43,724 bases of DNA from Shewanella sp. Isolate13 (GCF_022398325.1 NZ_JAKEVD010000037.1:1-43724), one strand, 5' to 3'; numbered from the stretch's first letter, positions 16,938 through 26,497 are shown. The notes: generated by a model not told the origin, from the letters alone. Translations and numbers: made by a program.

Positions 16938-17456
16938 TTAATGTTCGTGGCTGTGGCAGTGCTCGTGATGATGGCTGTTAGCCATTTTTTCTAAGCTGCT
17001 GTCGTAAACTTCTCCATGGGAATGTCCACCTGTAGTGCCGCCATAAGCGCCGGGTTCAGGCTGGAATGCTGCACTTTCAACTTTCACTTCAAGCCCTAAC
17101 CCCATCAGCATTTCATCTAAGACATGATCGTGTTGGTATCGGCACCATCCGGCTTCAACTTGTAGTGGCACATGTCGATTTCCTAAGTGATAACAGCCTT
17201 TGGCAAAAAGGGTCGCATCATCACTACGTGCGGTGGACACTTGCTCTTTAGCAGCGATAACTTCAACCACAAAGCCGTCGTCGCTAGCCAGTAACGACCC
17301 ATGGTGCAAAATGTGTCCTCGCGGCAACATTAAGCCTGCACCTCGACCATCTTCAAGGACGATACGTAATCGACTCTTAGTGCGCTCAACCATGGTTAAA
17401 CACACCTTTGCATCAATATGAGTTGCTTGGGGTAATATCTGGGTTAACTTAATCAT
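16938..17456 (-). CDS. ureE: Urease nickel chaperone UreE
   Basis: A 172-residue metallochaperone. Residues 1-75 are the peptide-binding beta domain (RLRIVLEDGRGAGLMLPRGHIL), and 75-150 the ferredoxin-like metal domain with CYHLGNRHVPLQ and the HDHVLDEML metal-site histidine. The C-terminus is histidine-rich (HSHGEVYDSSLE, then HHHEHCHSHEH), which typically binds extra nickel. It delivers nickel to UreG or directly to urease. It is placed between ureC and ureF, 78 bases after the ureC stop. Confidence 0.95.
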   Translation of the reverse strand: MIKLTQILPQATHIDAKVCLTMVERTKSRLRIVLEDGRGAGLMLPRGHILHHGSLLASDDGFVVEVIAAKEQVSTARSDDATLFAKGCYHLGNRHVPLQVEAGWCRYQHDHVLDEMLMGLGLEVKVESAAFQPEPGAYGGTTGGHSHGEVYDSSLEKMANSHHHEHCHSHEH

Positions 17457-17534
17457 TTTGACCTCTTCAAAAAGCCGAGTGAGTCAACAGAGCAACATTC
17501 GGCATGGCGTTGAAAATTAAACAAACTCCAACAA

Positions 17535-19238
17535 TTAGAATAAAAAGTAGCGTTGAGCCATTGGCAGCTTTGCAAGGGGCTCACACACCAAGGGCATGCC
17601 ATCGGCTTTGACCACATAAGTTTGTGAGTCGAGCTCGATATGCGGCACGTAGCTGTTGTGGATCATGTCCTGTTTACTGATATTGCGGCAGCCTCTAACC
17701 TCGCCGATAAGGTGAGTTAACTTGAGCTTTTCAGGTATGGCGGCCTCAATGGCAGCCTTTGGCAAGAAAGTCATGGATGTTGCTGCACGGGCCTTGCCTG
17801 TTGCTGCATACATAGGGCGGTAGTGCACGGGTTGTGGCGTAGGAATGGCACCATTAATATCACCCATTGGGGCATAAACCGTTAAGCCACCTTTGAGCAC
17901 TAACGCGGGTTTGACGCCAAAAAATGCGGGATCCCACAGCACGATATCCGCCAGCTTGCCCACTTCAATGGAGCCCACTTCGTGGCTTATCCCGTGAGCG
18001 ATGGCTGGGTTAATGGTGTACTTGGCGACATAACGCTTTAGGCGAGTATTATCAGCATCTTCATTGTCGCCTTCGAGTGGGCCACGTTGAAGCTTCATCT
18101 TATGGGCGCATTGCCAGGTACGCATGGCAACCTCGGCCACGCGTCCCATTGCTTGAGAATCCGAACTCATCACTGAAATTGCACCTAAGTCATGCAAGAT
18201 ATCTTCAGCGGCAATGGTTTCACGGCGAATACGGGACTCTGCAAAGGCAACGTCTTCTGCGATAGCGGGATCTAAGTGATGGCATACCATCAACATGTCT
18301 AAATGCTCATCCACGGTATTGACGGTGTAAGGCATGGTCGGATTGGTCGAGGCAGGAATGATATTAGGCTCGCCTACCGATTTTATGACATCGGGAGCAT
18401 GGCCGCCGCCGGCACCTTCAGTATGGAATACGTGAATAACACGATCGCCAATGGCATTAGCGGTTGCCTCATAAAAACCCCCTTCATTTAAGGTATCTGA
18501 GTGGATAGCCACTTGCACGTCCATCTCGTCAGCGACACTTAAACAGGTATCGATGGCTGACGGCGTTGCGCCCCAATCTTCATGAATTTTGAGCCCCATA
18601 GCACCGTTGCTTATTTGCTCTCGAATGGCATCTGGGTTACTCACAGTCCCTTTACCGAATAAACCGACGTTGATGGGTAACTCATCTGCCGCTTCTAACA
18701 TGCGGTGCATGTTCCACGTGCCTGGAGTGACTGTTGTTGCCGTTGAGCCTGCAACAGGGCCGGTACCGCCCCCAATAAAGGTTGTAGTGCCAGCACACAG
18801 ACCTTCTTCAGCCTGCTGCGGGCAGATAAAGTGAATGTGAGTGTCAATCGCACCAGCGGTAATGATTTTTCCTTCACCTGCGATAGCTTCTGTACCTGCG
18901 CCAATGACGATGTCGACATTGGGTTGTACATCGGGGTTACCAGCCTTACCAATTCCAACAATACGCCCATGCTTGATGCCGATATCGGCTTTAACTATGC
19001 CCCAATGGTCAAGAATGAGTGCATTGGTAATCACGGCATCAACACAATCTTGACTCAATACCTGACTTTGCCCCATACCATCACGGATCACTTTTCCACC
19101 GCCAAACTTAACTTCTTCACCATAGGTGGTGAGATCTTTTTCAACCTCTAAAATCAATGCAGTGTCAGCCAAGCGCACACGATCGCCGACCGTTGGGCCA
19201 AACATATCTGCATAAGCTTGTCTTGAGATCTTAGCCAT
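17535..19238 (-). CDS. ureC: Urease alpha subunit UreC
   Basis: The 567-residue catalytic subunit of urease (urea to ammonia and carbamate). All active-site elements are present: GAIDTHIHFICPQQ (first nickel histidines), LKIHEDWGATP with the lysine that becomes carbamylated, AIHSDTLNEGGF, HTEGAGGGHAPD, the mobile flap MVCHHLDP with its cysteine and histidine, and MSSDSQAMGR with the nickel-binding aspartate. It starts 2 bases after the ureB stop. Length is the family norm, so it should be active once loaded with two Ni2+. Confidence 0.98.
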   Translation of the reverse strand: MAKISRQAYADMFGPTVGDRVRLADTALILEVEKDLTTYGEEVKFGGGKVIRDGMGQSQVLSQDCVDAVITNALILDHWGIVKADIGIKHGRIVGIGKAGNPDVQPNVDIVIGAGTEAIAGEGKIITAGAIDTHIHFICPQQAEEGLCAGTTTFIGGGTGPVAGSTATTVTPGTWNMHRMLEAADELPINVGLFGKGTVSNPDAIREQISNGAMGLKIHEDWGATPSAIDTCLSVADEMDVQVAIHSDTLNEGGFYEATANAIGDRVIHVFHTEGAGGGHAPDVIKSVGEPNIIPASTNPTMPYTVNTVDEHLDMLMVCHHLDPAIAEDVAFAESRIRRETIAAEDILHDLGAISVMSSDSQAMGRVAEVAMRTWQCAHKMKLQRGPLEGDNEDADNTRLKRYVAKYTINPAIAHGISHEVGSIEVGKLADIVLWDPAFFGVKPALVLKGGLTVYAPMGDINGAIPTPQPVHYRPMYAATGKARAATSMTFLPKAAIEAAIPEKLKLTHLIGEVRGCRNISKQDMIHNSYVPHIELDSQTYVVKADGMPLVCEPLAKLPMAQRYFLF

Positions 19239-19240
19239 AC

Positions 19241-19558
19241 TTACTCCTTAATTTTGCCCATGATTTGGCCATCAAAGCCTTGAATTATGCGCTTGCCAGA
19301 AAAAGCGACGAGTTCGACCGTTCGGCTTTGCCCTGGCTCGAATCGCACAGCCATCCCTGCGGGAATGTCGAGACGAAAACCTAAGCTCTGCGCTCGGTCG
19401 AAACTTAAAAACTGATTCACTTCGTAAAAGTGATAATGAGAACCCACTTGAATAGGGCGGTCGCCAATATTTGCGACCGCTAATGTTCGCTTTTGATAGC
19501 CTTGATTGAGCGCAATCTCACCAAGATTTTTATTTATTATGATTTCACCCGGGATCAT
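19241..19558 (-). CDS. ureB: Urease beta subunit UreB
   Basis: A 105-residue structural subunit. MIPGEIIINKNLGEIALNQG is the usual UreB opening, followed by VANIGDRPIQVGSHYHFYEVN, LGFRLDIPAGMAVRFEPGQ and VELVAFSGKR. I chose the ATG at 19558 since AAGGA lies 8 bases upstream and the family starts at MIPGE; the longer frame starts at a TTG with no such support. It packs with UreA and UreC in an (alpha-beta-gamma)3 trimer. Confidence 0.95.
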   Translation of the reverse strand: MIPGEIIINKNLGEIALNQGYQKRTLAVANIGDRPIQVGSHYHFYEVNQFLSFDRAQSLGFRLDIPAGMAVRFEPGQSRTVELVAFSGKRIIQGFDGQIMGKIKE

Positions 19559-19606
19559 GGTGTGGTCCTTAAACAACGTATTCGATTAACCGTTAACAAT
19601 ATCTTT

Positions 19607-19909
19607 TTAAACTATGGGTTCGTGGATGGAGACTAACTTGGTGCCATCTGGAAAAGTGCACTCCACCTGCACGTTATGCACCATCTCTGGTACGCCTTCC
19701 ATAACCTGCTCTGAGGTTAAAATTGTGCGGCCATAATTCATCAGTTCAGCTACTGTGCGGCCATCTCTAGCGCCCTCTAAAATGGCACAACTGATTAATG
19801 CGACTGATTCGGGATAGTTGAGCTTTAAGCCTCGCGCCAGCCGACGCTCAGCGAGTAAGCCAGCGGTAAATAGCATTAACTTATCTTTTTCTCTTGGGGT
19901 TAGTTCCAT
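19607..19909 (-). CDS. ureA: Urease gamma subunit UreA
   Basis: A 100-residue structural subunit with the standard MELTPREKDKLMLFTAGLLA opening, LNYPESVALISCAILEGARDG, and VMEGVPEMVHNVQVECTFPDGTKLVSIHEPI. The separate ureA and ureB genes are the usual bacterial arrangement, unlike the fused subunit of Helicobacter. It lies 48 bases before ureB and 84 after ureD. Confidence 0.97.
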   Translation of the reverse strand: MELTPREKDKLMLFTAGLLAERRLARGLKLNYPESVALISCAILEGARDGRTVAELMNYGRTILTSEQVMEGVPEMVHNVQVECTFPDGTKLVSIHEPIV

Positions 19910-19993
19910 GGCATAACTCTCTTTAAAATCAATTGGTTTTTAGATGTAGTTTTGCGTGCGATTAAGCGTGAATGAGTGCTTGAACGGCAGAGC

Positions 19994-20911
19994 TTAAGTT
20001 GACCAAATCCTCGGTACATCGGGGAGCTGACCAAACCAATGTTGGCGAACGCAGCGCCAGATCTGGACAAAACTGGCCATCATAGGTTCGGTTTGTTGTC
20101 CCAAGGCGCGTACCACCAATAAGCTGTTTTCTGCCGGACTGTTGAGGGTCATTGCACTACTCATTGAGGAGCTGCCTAACTCACTGGCTCCGAGCACAAT
20201 CTCAGTTGCGAAGCGCGCTTGCTGCTCATCAATCACTTGATTCACTTTGTCGATAAGCGCGCGATCAACAGGAGTGATATACAGGCATCCAGTCATGGCG
20301 AAGTTGCGCATAGCAGCAGCTTGCTTGAATTGAAACTGATCTTGAACTCGTAGACTTTCAGCCAATAACACCTTGTTATCACGACAAATAAAGGTCTGGC
20401 CTAATACTTGTCCGTAATTGAACTCTTCCCCAAGTTGTGGACGACCGAAGCATTGCATTTCCCAGCCAATAAAACGGGCATTGGCGGCTAAATTCACCTG
20501 AGTGAGTAACTTACAATTAGCACCAGGGAAGAAAATGTTCTCCATGGGAAGCCACTCGAGTAAGCCTGATTCTGCCACGCTCAATTGTTGGCTTTGCCAT
20601 GCCTGCTCTGCATTACTGCGATAAAATTTAGTCGCCCCTGGAGTGGTTAATAACGCATGGGCCTGTTCTGCGACATCAACAGTGAAGCTGAGTTGATCGC
20701 CGCCAACCACGCCACCTGGCGGGTGTAAAAGATAGGTATGACAAGCCGCACCTTCAGGGAAAAATGTCTTTTGAACCGTTAACGGCCCGATTTGATGGCG
20801 TTCTAAAAGCCGAGTTTTTTCTCTCTTAATGCCATATTTAAGGCGCAGTTCCGCACGCCAACCAGCATCGGACTCAGGGCGTTTAAAGCAAACGCTTTGT
20901 GGAATATTCAT
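19994..20911 (-). CDS. ureD: Urease accessory protein UreD
   Basis: A 305-residue beta-rich protein of the UreD/UreH family. Diagnostic segments are FFPEGAACHTYLLHPPGGVVGGDQL (about residues 51-75), TTPGATKFYRS, LEWLPMENIFFPGA, and LVVRALG near the end. It binds apo-urease first and, with UreF and UreG, guides nickel through an internal tunnel. It heads the DABCEFG gene order. No gene for a dedicated nickel transporter follows or precedes it. Confidence 0.95.
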   Translation of the reverse strand: MNIPQSVCFKRPESDAGWRAELRLKYGIKREKTRLLERHQIGPLTVQKTFFPEGAACHTYLLHPPGGVVGGDQLSFTVDVAEQAHALLTTPGATKFYRSNAEQAWQSQQLSVAESGLLEWLPMENIFFPGANCKLLTQVNLAANARFIGWEMQCFGRPQLGEEFNYGQVLGQTFICRDNKVLLAESLRVQDQFQFKQAAAMRNFAMTGCLYITPVDRALIDKVNQVIDEQQARFATEIVLGASELGSSSMSSAMTLNSPAENSLLVVRALGQQTEPMMASFVQIWRCVRQHWFGQLPDVPRIWST

Positions 20912-20956
20912 TATTCAAATTTATCCAAATCATCAAGGCAAAATCGCAAGCCAACA

Positions 20957-20987
20957 GATCACACTCCCAAAACGTGAGCATGTGATC
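20957..20987. promoter_or_regulatory. Inverted repeat upstream of ureD
   Basis: GATCACA (20957-20963) and TGTGATC (20981-20987) are perfect complements with a 17-base gap, 46 bases before the ureD start. The half-sites resemble CRP half-sites but are in outward order and wrong spacing, so a CRP site is not supported. It may be a leader hairpin or another operator. Confidence 0.3.
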
Positions 20988-21144
20988 CTGATATAGATTT
21001 TGAAAAACGCGCGCAACTAGCTAGCCCAAACAATCTAAAGTTGTTGAGAATTTAATCTAACAGCGGCTACAAGAGTGCCAAACGAACCAGAGCTTGAACG
21101 GCTGCGTGCGCTTTAAAATCTAATGAATAAAAAGTTGTGAATAG

Positions 21145-21315
21145 TTAGCGCTTTGAACGAACCCAAATCGCATAGCCGGCAACAATAGCGGCCAGTAAGA
21201 TAAGTGGTGCAACATCAGATAGGTGGTGGAACAAGCCAACAGCACCATGACCTGGGTGTGCCCATGAAACAGACGGGATCAATAGCATGATCAATGTAGG
21301 AAGAAGACTCTTCAT
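21145..21315 (-). CDS. Small HPGH membrane protein beside urease
   Basis: A 56-residue protein. MKSLLPTLIMLLIPSVSWA is a signal peptide with cleavage before HPGHG; a short periplasmic loop with further histidines (GLFHHLSD) and one transmembrane helix (APLILLAAIVAGYAIWV) ending RSKR follow. The mature N-terminus HPGHG is like that of HupE/UreJ nickel transporters, but only one span is present. Short proteins of this kind occur near urease genes (DUF6732-like). It lies 233 bases before ureD on the same strand. A nickel-related role is inference. The ATG at 21315 has AGGA upstream; the longer frame is not supported. Confidence 0.65.
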   Translation of the reverse strand: MKSLLPTLIMLLIPSVSWAHPGHGAVGLFHHLSDVAPLILLAAIVAGYAIWVRSKR

Positions 21316-21668
21316 TGTGTGTATATCCTGAAATAAATTGTGGTAAGCAGTGCGGAGGAAAGAACATTCCTCCTGAGAAGCCGCCATAGTAAACCTTTTC
21401 GGCCGAAAAACAATGACGGAGATCACTAAGTGAGCGACAAGTGCGAAGAAAATCTGATTTTTAGTGGGATTAACTAGCGAGAGAGAGGCTTGTCTTTATA
21501 TACAATAGCTTGGGTTTGAATTAAGCCACAAGCCTTATCAAACCTAGTGTTCTTGCATTTTACAGGTTGAAAATGAGCACCTATAGTTAATGCACAATGT
21601 TGTCTGTATTGTGTTGTGAGACCTTCTATTATTTATGCAGATAATGAGTAGATTGTGCGGAGCTGTAT
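21316..21668. other. Divergent intergenic region with small palindromes
   Basis: This 353 bp region separates two divergent genes. It holds a hairpin at 21354-21373 (GGAGGAA with TTCCTCC) and a perfect 14-bp palindrome TTTTCGGCCGAAAA at 21396-21409, both upstream of the HPGH gene. I found no clear sigma-54 or other promoter by eye. Confidence 0.45.
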
Positions 21669-22409
21669 ATGATACTTCATAAAAGTAAGGTGGAGCTCTT
21701 TCCCTTACTTCACCTGTTGGATGATTTTAGCCACTTCCAACTACAACATGGCTTTATTCAAACATTAGCCGAAAAAGATTTGCGTTTGCAGGCCCCTTCC
21801 TCAATCGAGTTAGATGAGTCATCCGTTATACCCTGCGTTAGTATTTATGACGATTCATCGCATGAGAACACCACTGCTTTACAGCAATACTTTTGCGATA
21901 CATGCGCAGACGATGAGTTGGTCTGCCAGCAGATATTCAACACCCTCACACCTGTCAGTCACATCTCTGAAAGCAGGCATCAGAGGCATTATCGATTAGT
22001 GGCTTTTTCTGAAGAGGAAAAGCGAACCCCAGTAGCATTCGTGACCTTTAATATCGGTTTACTCGATTCTTGGTACTCCGATGGCAAGATCTGTAATGAG
22101 CGGCAAATTGGTGGTTGCTGTTACTTGCTGTACGCCTATGTGGTACCAAAGTGGCGTCATCTTGGGGTGGGGAGTTGCCTGTTTCATCTGATCTCAACAC
22201 TCTTTTGGTCTCAGCTACAGTTTATCGATGCCCAGGCAAAATCCCATCAGTTAACTATGGTGCCTTTGATCTATGAGAGTGAGGCCGCAAAAGGAGCGGA
22301 AGGCTTGCTGCGTCAAGTCGCGATGAATATCAATCAGTATGAGGCTTTATCATTGAATAATGATAAAGCCTCCACGACTGTTAAGCCTTGTATGAGTAAT
22401 ATTTTATAG
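21669..22409 (+). CDS. GNAT-like N-acetyltransferase
   Basis: A 246-residue protein. Residues about 150-175 (CYLLYAYVVPKWRHLGVGSCL) fit the acetyl-CoA-binding motif A of GNAT enzymes (V-x-x-x-x-R-x-x-G-x-G), preceded by the strand PVAFVTFNIGLL. The N-terminal 110 residues match nothing I recognise. The protein is cysteine-rich for a cytosolic enzyme, with YFCDTCADDELVC near residue 75. Substrate unknown. It runs divergently from the HPGH gene and converges on metH. No operon partner. Confidence 0.6.
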   Translation: MILHKSKVELFPLLHLLDDFSHFQLQHGFIQTLAEKDLRLQAPSSIELDESSVIPCVSIYDDSSHENTTALQQYFCDTCADDELVCQQIFNTLTPVSHISESRHQRHYRLVAFSEEEKRTPVAFVTFNIGLLDSWYSDGKICNERQIGGCCYLLYAYVVPKWRHLGVGSCLFHLISTLFWSQLQFIDAQAKSHQLTMVPLIYESEAAKGAEGLLRQVAMNINQYEALSLNNDKASTTVKPCMSNIL

Positions 22410-22452
22410 CCTTTGTTTTAGGGCGACTCTTTAATTTAGGCCTATGGCCACA

Positions 22453-22470
22453 GGGCAAATAAGTTTGCCC
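22453..22470 (-). terminator. Short hairpin downstream of metH
   Basis: GGGCAAA and TTTGCCC pair around a TAAG loop, 17 bases beyond the metH stop and between convergent genes. There is no T tract, so it may stabilise the end rather than terminate. Confidence 0.4.
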
Positions 22471-22486
22471 TCCCGCTCAAGGCTGC

Positions 22487-25400
22487 TTATTCCGGATCAT
22501 AGTCCAAAACTGGGGCTAACCAGCGCTCAGTTTCCTCTATGCTCATGCCTTTACGCGCTGCATAATCTTCCACCTGATCGCGTCCAATATTGGTCACGCC
22601 AAAGTAACGAGATTTAGGGTGAGCAAAGTACCAACCCGATACTGCAGCTGTAGGGAACATAGCATAACTTTCAGTAATGTTAAGGCCAATGGTTTCATCA
22701 GGTTTTAACAGGTCCCACAGCAAGCCTTTTTCAGTGTGATCAGGGCAGGCTGGGTAGCCAGGAGCGGGGCGAATACCTTTATATTTTTCTCGGATAAGCG
22801 CTTCGTTATCGAGGGCCTCATCGGCAGCGTAACCCCAAAACTCTTTCCGTACGCGCTCATGCATACGTTCGGCGAAGGCTTCCGCTAAGCGGTCTGCCAA
22901 ACATTTGAGCATAATCGCACTGTAATCGTCATGGTTAGCTTCAAAGCGAGCAATATGCTCGTCAATGCCATGGCCTGCGGTGACAGCAAAGCCGCCCATG
23001 TAATCGGCAACGCCGCTAGCTTTTGGCGCCACAAAATCTGCAAGACAGAAGTTGTCATTACCCACCCGCTCAATCTGCATCCGCAGATGGTGAGTCGTGA
23101 GTTCAAGCTCGCTGCGGCTCTCATCTGTGTATAGCTCAATATCGTCATGGTTGACGGTATTGGCGGGGAATAGACCAATCACGGCTTTGGCGGTTAACCA
23201 CTTTTCACTAATTATTTGGTTAAGCATCACCTTGGCATCGCTGTAGAGCTTACGCGCCTCAACGCCTACCACTTCGTCTTCTAAGATACGTGGGAAATGG
23301 CCATGTAATTCCCAGCTTCTAAAGAAAGGCGTCCAGTCTATACGCTCCAGCAGATCTTCTAATGGGTAGTCATCAAATACTTGGCGACCAAGCTGGTTTG
23401 GCATAAATGGCGTGTAGCCAGCCCAGTCGTGCTGGCAACGATTTTCACGGGCCGCCTCGATTGAGGTGATCTCTTTGCGTTTGGCCTGAGAGTTGCGCTT
23501 GTCGCGCATCAGCTGGTATTCGGCGTAAGCCTCATCTATGGTCGCTTGGCGCGTTTCATCGTTGATGAGTTTTGACACCATAGGCACAGCGCGAGAGGCA
23601 TCGGCAATGTAGATGGCACCCTCAGGTGAGTGAGGCGCAATTTTCACTGCGGTATGAATTTTAGAGCAGGTGGCACCACCAATAATCGATGGAATGGTTA
23701 AGCCTGCCTTATGGAAGCTCTTAACGTTATGCACCATCTCATCGAGACTTGGAGTGATTAGTCCTGACATGCCGATAATGTCGACATTTTCAGCCTTAGC
23801 GACTTCGATGATTTTCTCGACTGGCACCATGACGCCTAAGTCGATGACTTCATAGCCGTTACAGGCTAGCACTACGCCGACAATATTTTTGCCGATATCG
23901 TGCACGTCGCCTTTCACCGTGACCATTAAGATTTTACCGTTTGACTGGCCCTCAACCTTTTCAAGCTCAATAAAGGGGTTTAAATAAGCCACGGCTTTCT
24001 TCATTACTCGCGCCGATTTAACCACCTGAGGCAGGAACATCTTGCCTGAGCCAAAGAGATCGCCAACGATGTTCATGCCGTCCATTAACGGCCCTTCAAT
24101 CACATCGAGTGGGCGGTTTGCCTGCAAACGCGCTTCTTCGGTGTCGGCATCGATAAAGTCGGTGATGCCTTTCACCAGCGCATGGGCTAAGCGCTCATTC
24201 ACCGGTTTAGTACGCCACTCTAAATCTTCTTTTTTGGCGGCTTGGCTGCCGTCACCACGGAATTTTTCAGCGACTTCTAGTAGCTGTTCAGTGTTATTCG
24301 TGTCGGCAACGGTGCAAGGCAAGTTTTGTACAATAGCTTCAACGCGCTCTTTAAGCTCAGGGTCGATATCGTCATAGATTGCCAACTGGCCAGCGTTAAC
24401 AATTCCCATGTCCATCCCCGCTTGAATCGCGTGATACAGGAATACCGCATGGATAGCTTCGCGTACAGGGTTATTACCGCGGAAGGAGAAGGATACGTTA
24501 GACACACCGCCCGAAATCATCGCATGGGGGAGGGTGCGCTTTATCTCGCGGGTGGCTTCGATAAAGTCGACCGCATAGTTGTCATGTTCATCGATACCTG
24601 TGGCAATGGCGAAGATATTGGGATCGAAGATAATATCTTCCGGCGGGAAGCCGACCTTGTCGACCAGTACGTTATAAGCACGAGTACAGATCTCGACTTT
24701 GCGCGCTTTGGTATCGGCTTGGCCGACTTCATCGAAGGCCATAATAATCGCCGCGGCACCATAGCGCTTAACCAGTTTAGCCTGTTCGATAAACTTCTCC
24801 TCCCCCTCTTTGAGTGAGATAGAGTTGACGATGCCTTTACCTTGAATGCACTTAAGGCCTGCCTCAATCACTTCCCACTTAGAGGAGTCGATCATGATAG
24901 GTACCCGCGAGATATCTGGCTCAGAGGCGATAAGGTTGAGGAATTTTTGCATCACCTCAACGCCATCGAGCATGCCTTCATCCATATTGATATCGATGAT
25001 CTGTGCGCCGTTCTCAACTTGGTCGCGAGCAACCGAAAGCGCTTCTTCATATTCACCAGTTTTAATGAGGCGCAAGAATTTAGCCGAACCGGTAACGTTG
25101 GTTCGCTCACCCACGTTTAAAAAGAGCGAGTTCTCATCTATGGTGAGTGGCTCAAGGCCCGATAGCCGACAGGCAACAGCAATATCTGGGAGTTTACGGG
25201 CATCATGGTCAAGTACCGCTTCACGAATAACGCGGATATGCTCCGGCGTGGTGCCGCAGCAGCCGCCGATGATGTTTAATAGGCCTTCCTTTGCCCACTC
25301 TTCGATGACTTCGGCCATCTGCTCTGGCGTTTCATCGTAACCACCAAATTCATTTGGTAATCCCGCATTGGGGTGCGCCGATACGAAGCACTCAGAAATT

Positions 25401-26242
25401 TTAGAGAGTTCTTCCACATAAGGACGAAGTTCAGTTGGACCTAGGGCGCAGTTAAGGCCAATCGATAGCGGCTTAACGTGGCGCAGCGAGTTGTAGAAAG
25501 CTTCGGTAGTTTGTCCGGTAAGAGTGCGGCCTGAGGCATCGGTGATGGTGCCGGAGATCATAATTGGCAAGCGAAAGCCTTGCTCATCGAAGACGGTTTC
25601 GATAGCAAACAATGCAGCTTTGGCGTTAAGGGTATCGAAAATGGTTTCTACCATGATGATGTCGCTGCCGCCAGCAATCAGGGCATTGATAGACTCGATA
25701 TAGGCTTCAACCAGTTCATCGAAACTGACGTTGCGATAGCCAGGGTCGTTGACATCAGGACTGATTGAACAGGTGCGGTTGGTCGGGCCAAGTACCCCTG
25801 CAACAAAGCACTGTCGGCCAGTTTCCGCCTCGACCTCGTTGGCAGCTTCCCGAGCGAGGCTTGCACCAACCAGGTTAATCTCGGCCGAATGCGCCTGCAT
25901 GTCGTAGTCGGCCAAGGCGATTCGCGTGGCATTAAAAGTGTTGGTTTCAATAATATCGCTGCCAGCAAGCAGATACTCTTTATGGATGTGTTTGATGGCC
26001 TCTGGCTGGGTGAGCACCAACATATCGTTGTTGCCTTTAACATCACAATGCCAGTCTTTGAACAGTTCGCCGCGAAAGTCGGATTCTTCAAATTTGCGAT
26101 CTTGGATCATGGTACCCATTGCACCATCGAGGATAAGGATCCCATCATGGAGTTTTTGGGTAAGCAGTGCTAAAACCTTGTCGGCCGTGTCTTGAGTATG
26201 TGCTACTGCGCTCAAGGCATGTGTTGGGGTACAGGTTGCCAT
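22487..26242 (-). CDS. metH: Cobalamin-dependent methionine synthase
   Basis: A 1251-residue modular enzyme that methylates homocysteine from methyltetrahydrofolate through methylcobalamin. Domains in order: homocysteine-binding barrel (GAMGTMIQ, LNCALGP, zinc site GGCCGTTPEH), pterin-binding barrel (NVGERTNVTGS, INMDEGMLDG, MIDSSKWEVIEAGL), B12 domain (DVHDIGKNIVGVVL with the cobalt-coordinating histidine near residue 780, SGLITPSLDEM, GGATCSKIH), and the SAM-dependent reactivation domain (WELHGHFPRIL, RPAPGYPACPDHTEK). Full length compared with E. coli MetH (1227). It stands divergent from cobC, next to the B12 salvage operon, and has MetJ-like boxes upstream. Confidence 0.98.
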   Translation of the reverse strand: MATCTPTHALSAVAHTQDTADKVLALLTQKLHDGILILDGAMGTMIQDRKFEESDFRGELFKDWHCDVKGNNDMLVLTQPEAIKHIHKEYLLAGSDIIETNTFNATRIALADYDMQAHSAEINLVGASLAREAANEVEAETGRQCFVAGVLGPTNRTCSISPDVNDPGYRNVSFDELVEAYIESINALIAGGSDIIMVETIFDTLNAKAALFAIETVFDEQGFRLPIMISGTITDASGRTLTGQTTEAFYNSLRHVKPLSIGLNCALGPTELRPYVEELSKISECFVSAHPNAGLPNEFGGYDETPEQMAEVIEEWAKEGLLNIIGGCCGTTPEHIRVIREAVLDHDARKLPDIAVACRLSGLEPLTIDENSLFLNVGERTNVTGSAKFLRLIKTGEYEEALSVARDQVENGAQIIDINMDEGMLDGVEVMQKFLNLIASEPDISRVPIMIDSSKWEVIEAGLKCIQGKGIVNSISLKEGEEKFIEQAKLVKRYGAAAIIMAFDEVGQADTKARKVEICTRAYNVLVDKVGFPPEDIIFDPNIFAIATGIDEHDNYAVDFIEATREIKRTLPHAMISGGVSNVSFSFRGNNPVREAIHAVFLYHAIQAGMDMGIVNAGQLAIYDDIDPELKERVEAIVQNLPCTVADTNNTEQLLEVAEKFRGDGSQAAKKEDLEWRTKPVNERLAHALVKGITDFIDADTEEARLQANRPLDVIEGPLMDGMNIVGDLFGSGKMFLPQVVKSARVMKKAVAYLNPFIELEKVEGQSNGKILMVTVKGDVHDIGKNIVGVVLACNGYEVIDLGVMVPVEKIIEVAKAENVDIIGMSGLITPSLDEMVHNVKSFHKAGLTIPSIIGGATCSKIHTAVKIAPHSPEGAIYIADASRAVPMVSKLINDETRQATIDEAYAEYQLMRDKRNSQAKRKEITSIEAARENRCQHDWAGYTPFMPNQLGRQVFDDYPLEDLLERIDWTPFFRSWELHGHFPRILEDEVVGVEARKLYSDAKVMLNQIISEKWLTAKAVIGLFPANTVNHDDIELYTDESRSELELTTHHLRMQIERVGNDNFCLADFVAPKASGVADYMGGFAVTAGHGIDEHIARFEANHDDYSAIMLKCLADRLAEAFAERMHERVRKEFWGYAADEALDNEALIREKYKGIRPAPGYPACPDHTEKGLLWDLLKPDETIGLNITESYAMFPTAAVSGWYFAHPKSRYFGVTNIGRDQVEDYAARKGMSIEETERWLAPVLDYDPE

Positions 26243-26362
26243 AGATAATTCCTACCAATTCGCAAATAAAGTATTTTGTTATTTATTTTTTCGTCAATAT
26301 TCTTATGTAATTACTGTCCGGTTTTTAAGGCGACTAATGTTAACCTGCCGAATATTTTGTTT

Positions 26363-26394
26363 GGACATTTATACGTATAGACGTCCATAATACG
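26363..26394 (-). promoter_or_regulatory. MetJ-box-like operator upstream of metH
   Basis: Contiguous 8-mers GGACATTT, ATACGTAT, AGACGTCC and ATAATACG are in register with the MetJ box AGACGTCT, the third matching at 7 of 8 and the second at 6 of 8. The first and last are weaker. They lie 121-152 bases before the metH start. MetJ with SAM represses methionine genes in gammaproteobacteria. Confidence 0.55.
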
Positions 26395-26497
26395 TGAGGC
26401 GTAACAAAAAGTGCAAGTGCTAAAGCATGATACTTTTTCAGCATTAAAAGCCAATGAATTTAACTAAGTTGCTGATAAATAATGAAGGTAAGCGGGG

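Noticed and set aside
18695..18970. Frames of 60-106 codons overlapping ureC on both strands
   Set aside because: They are shadows of the highly conserved ureC gene.
20957..20987. CRP site upstream of ureD
   Set aside because: The half-sites TGTGATC and GATCACA are in the wrong order and 17 bases apart, unlike TGTGA-N6-TCACA.
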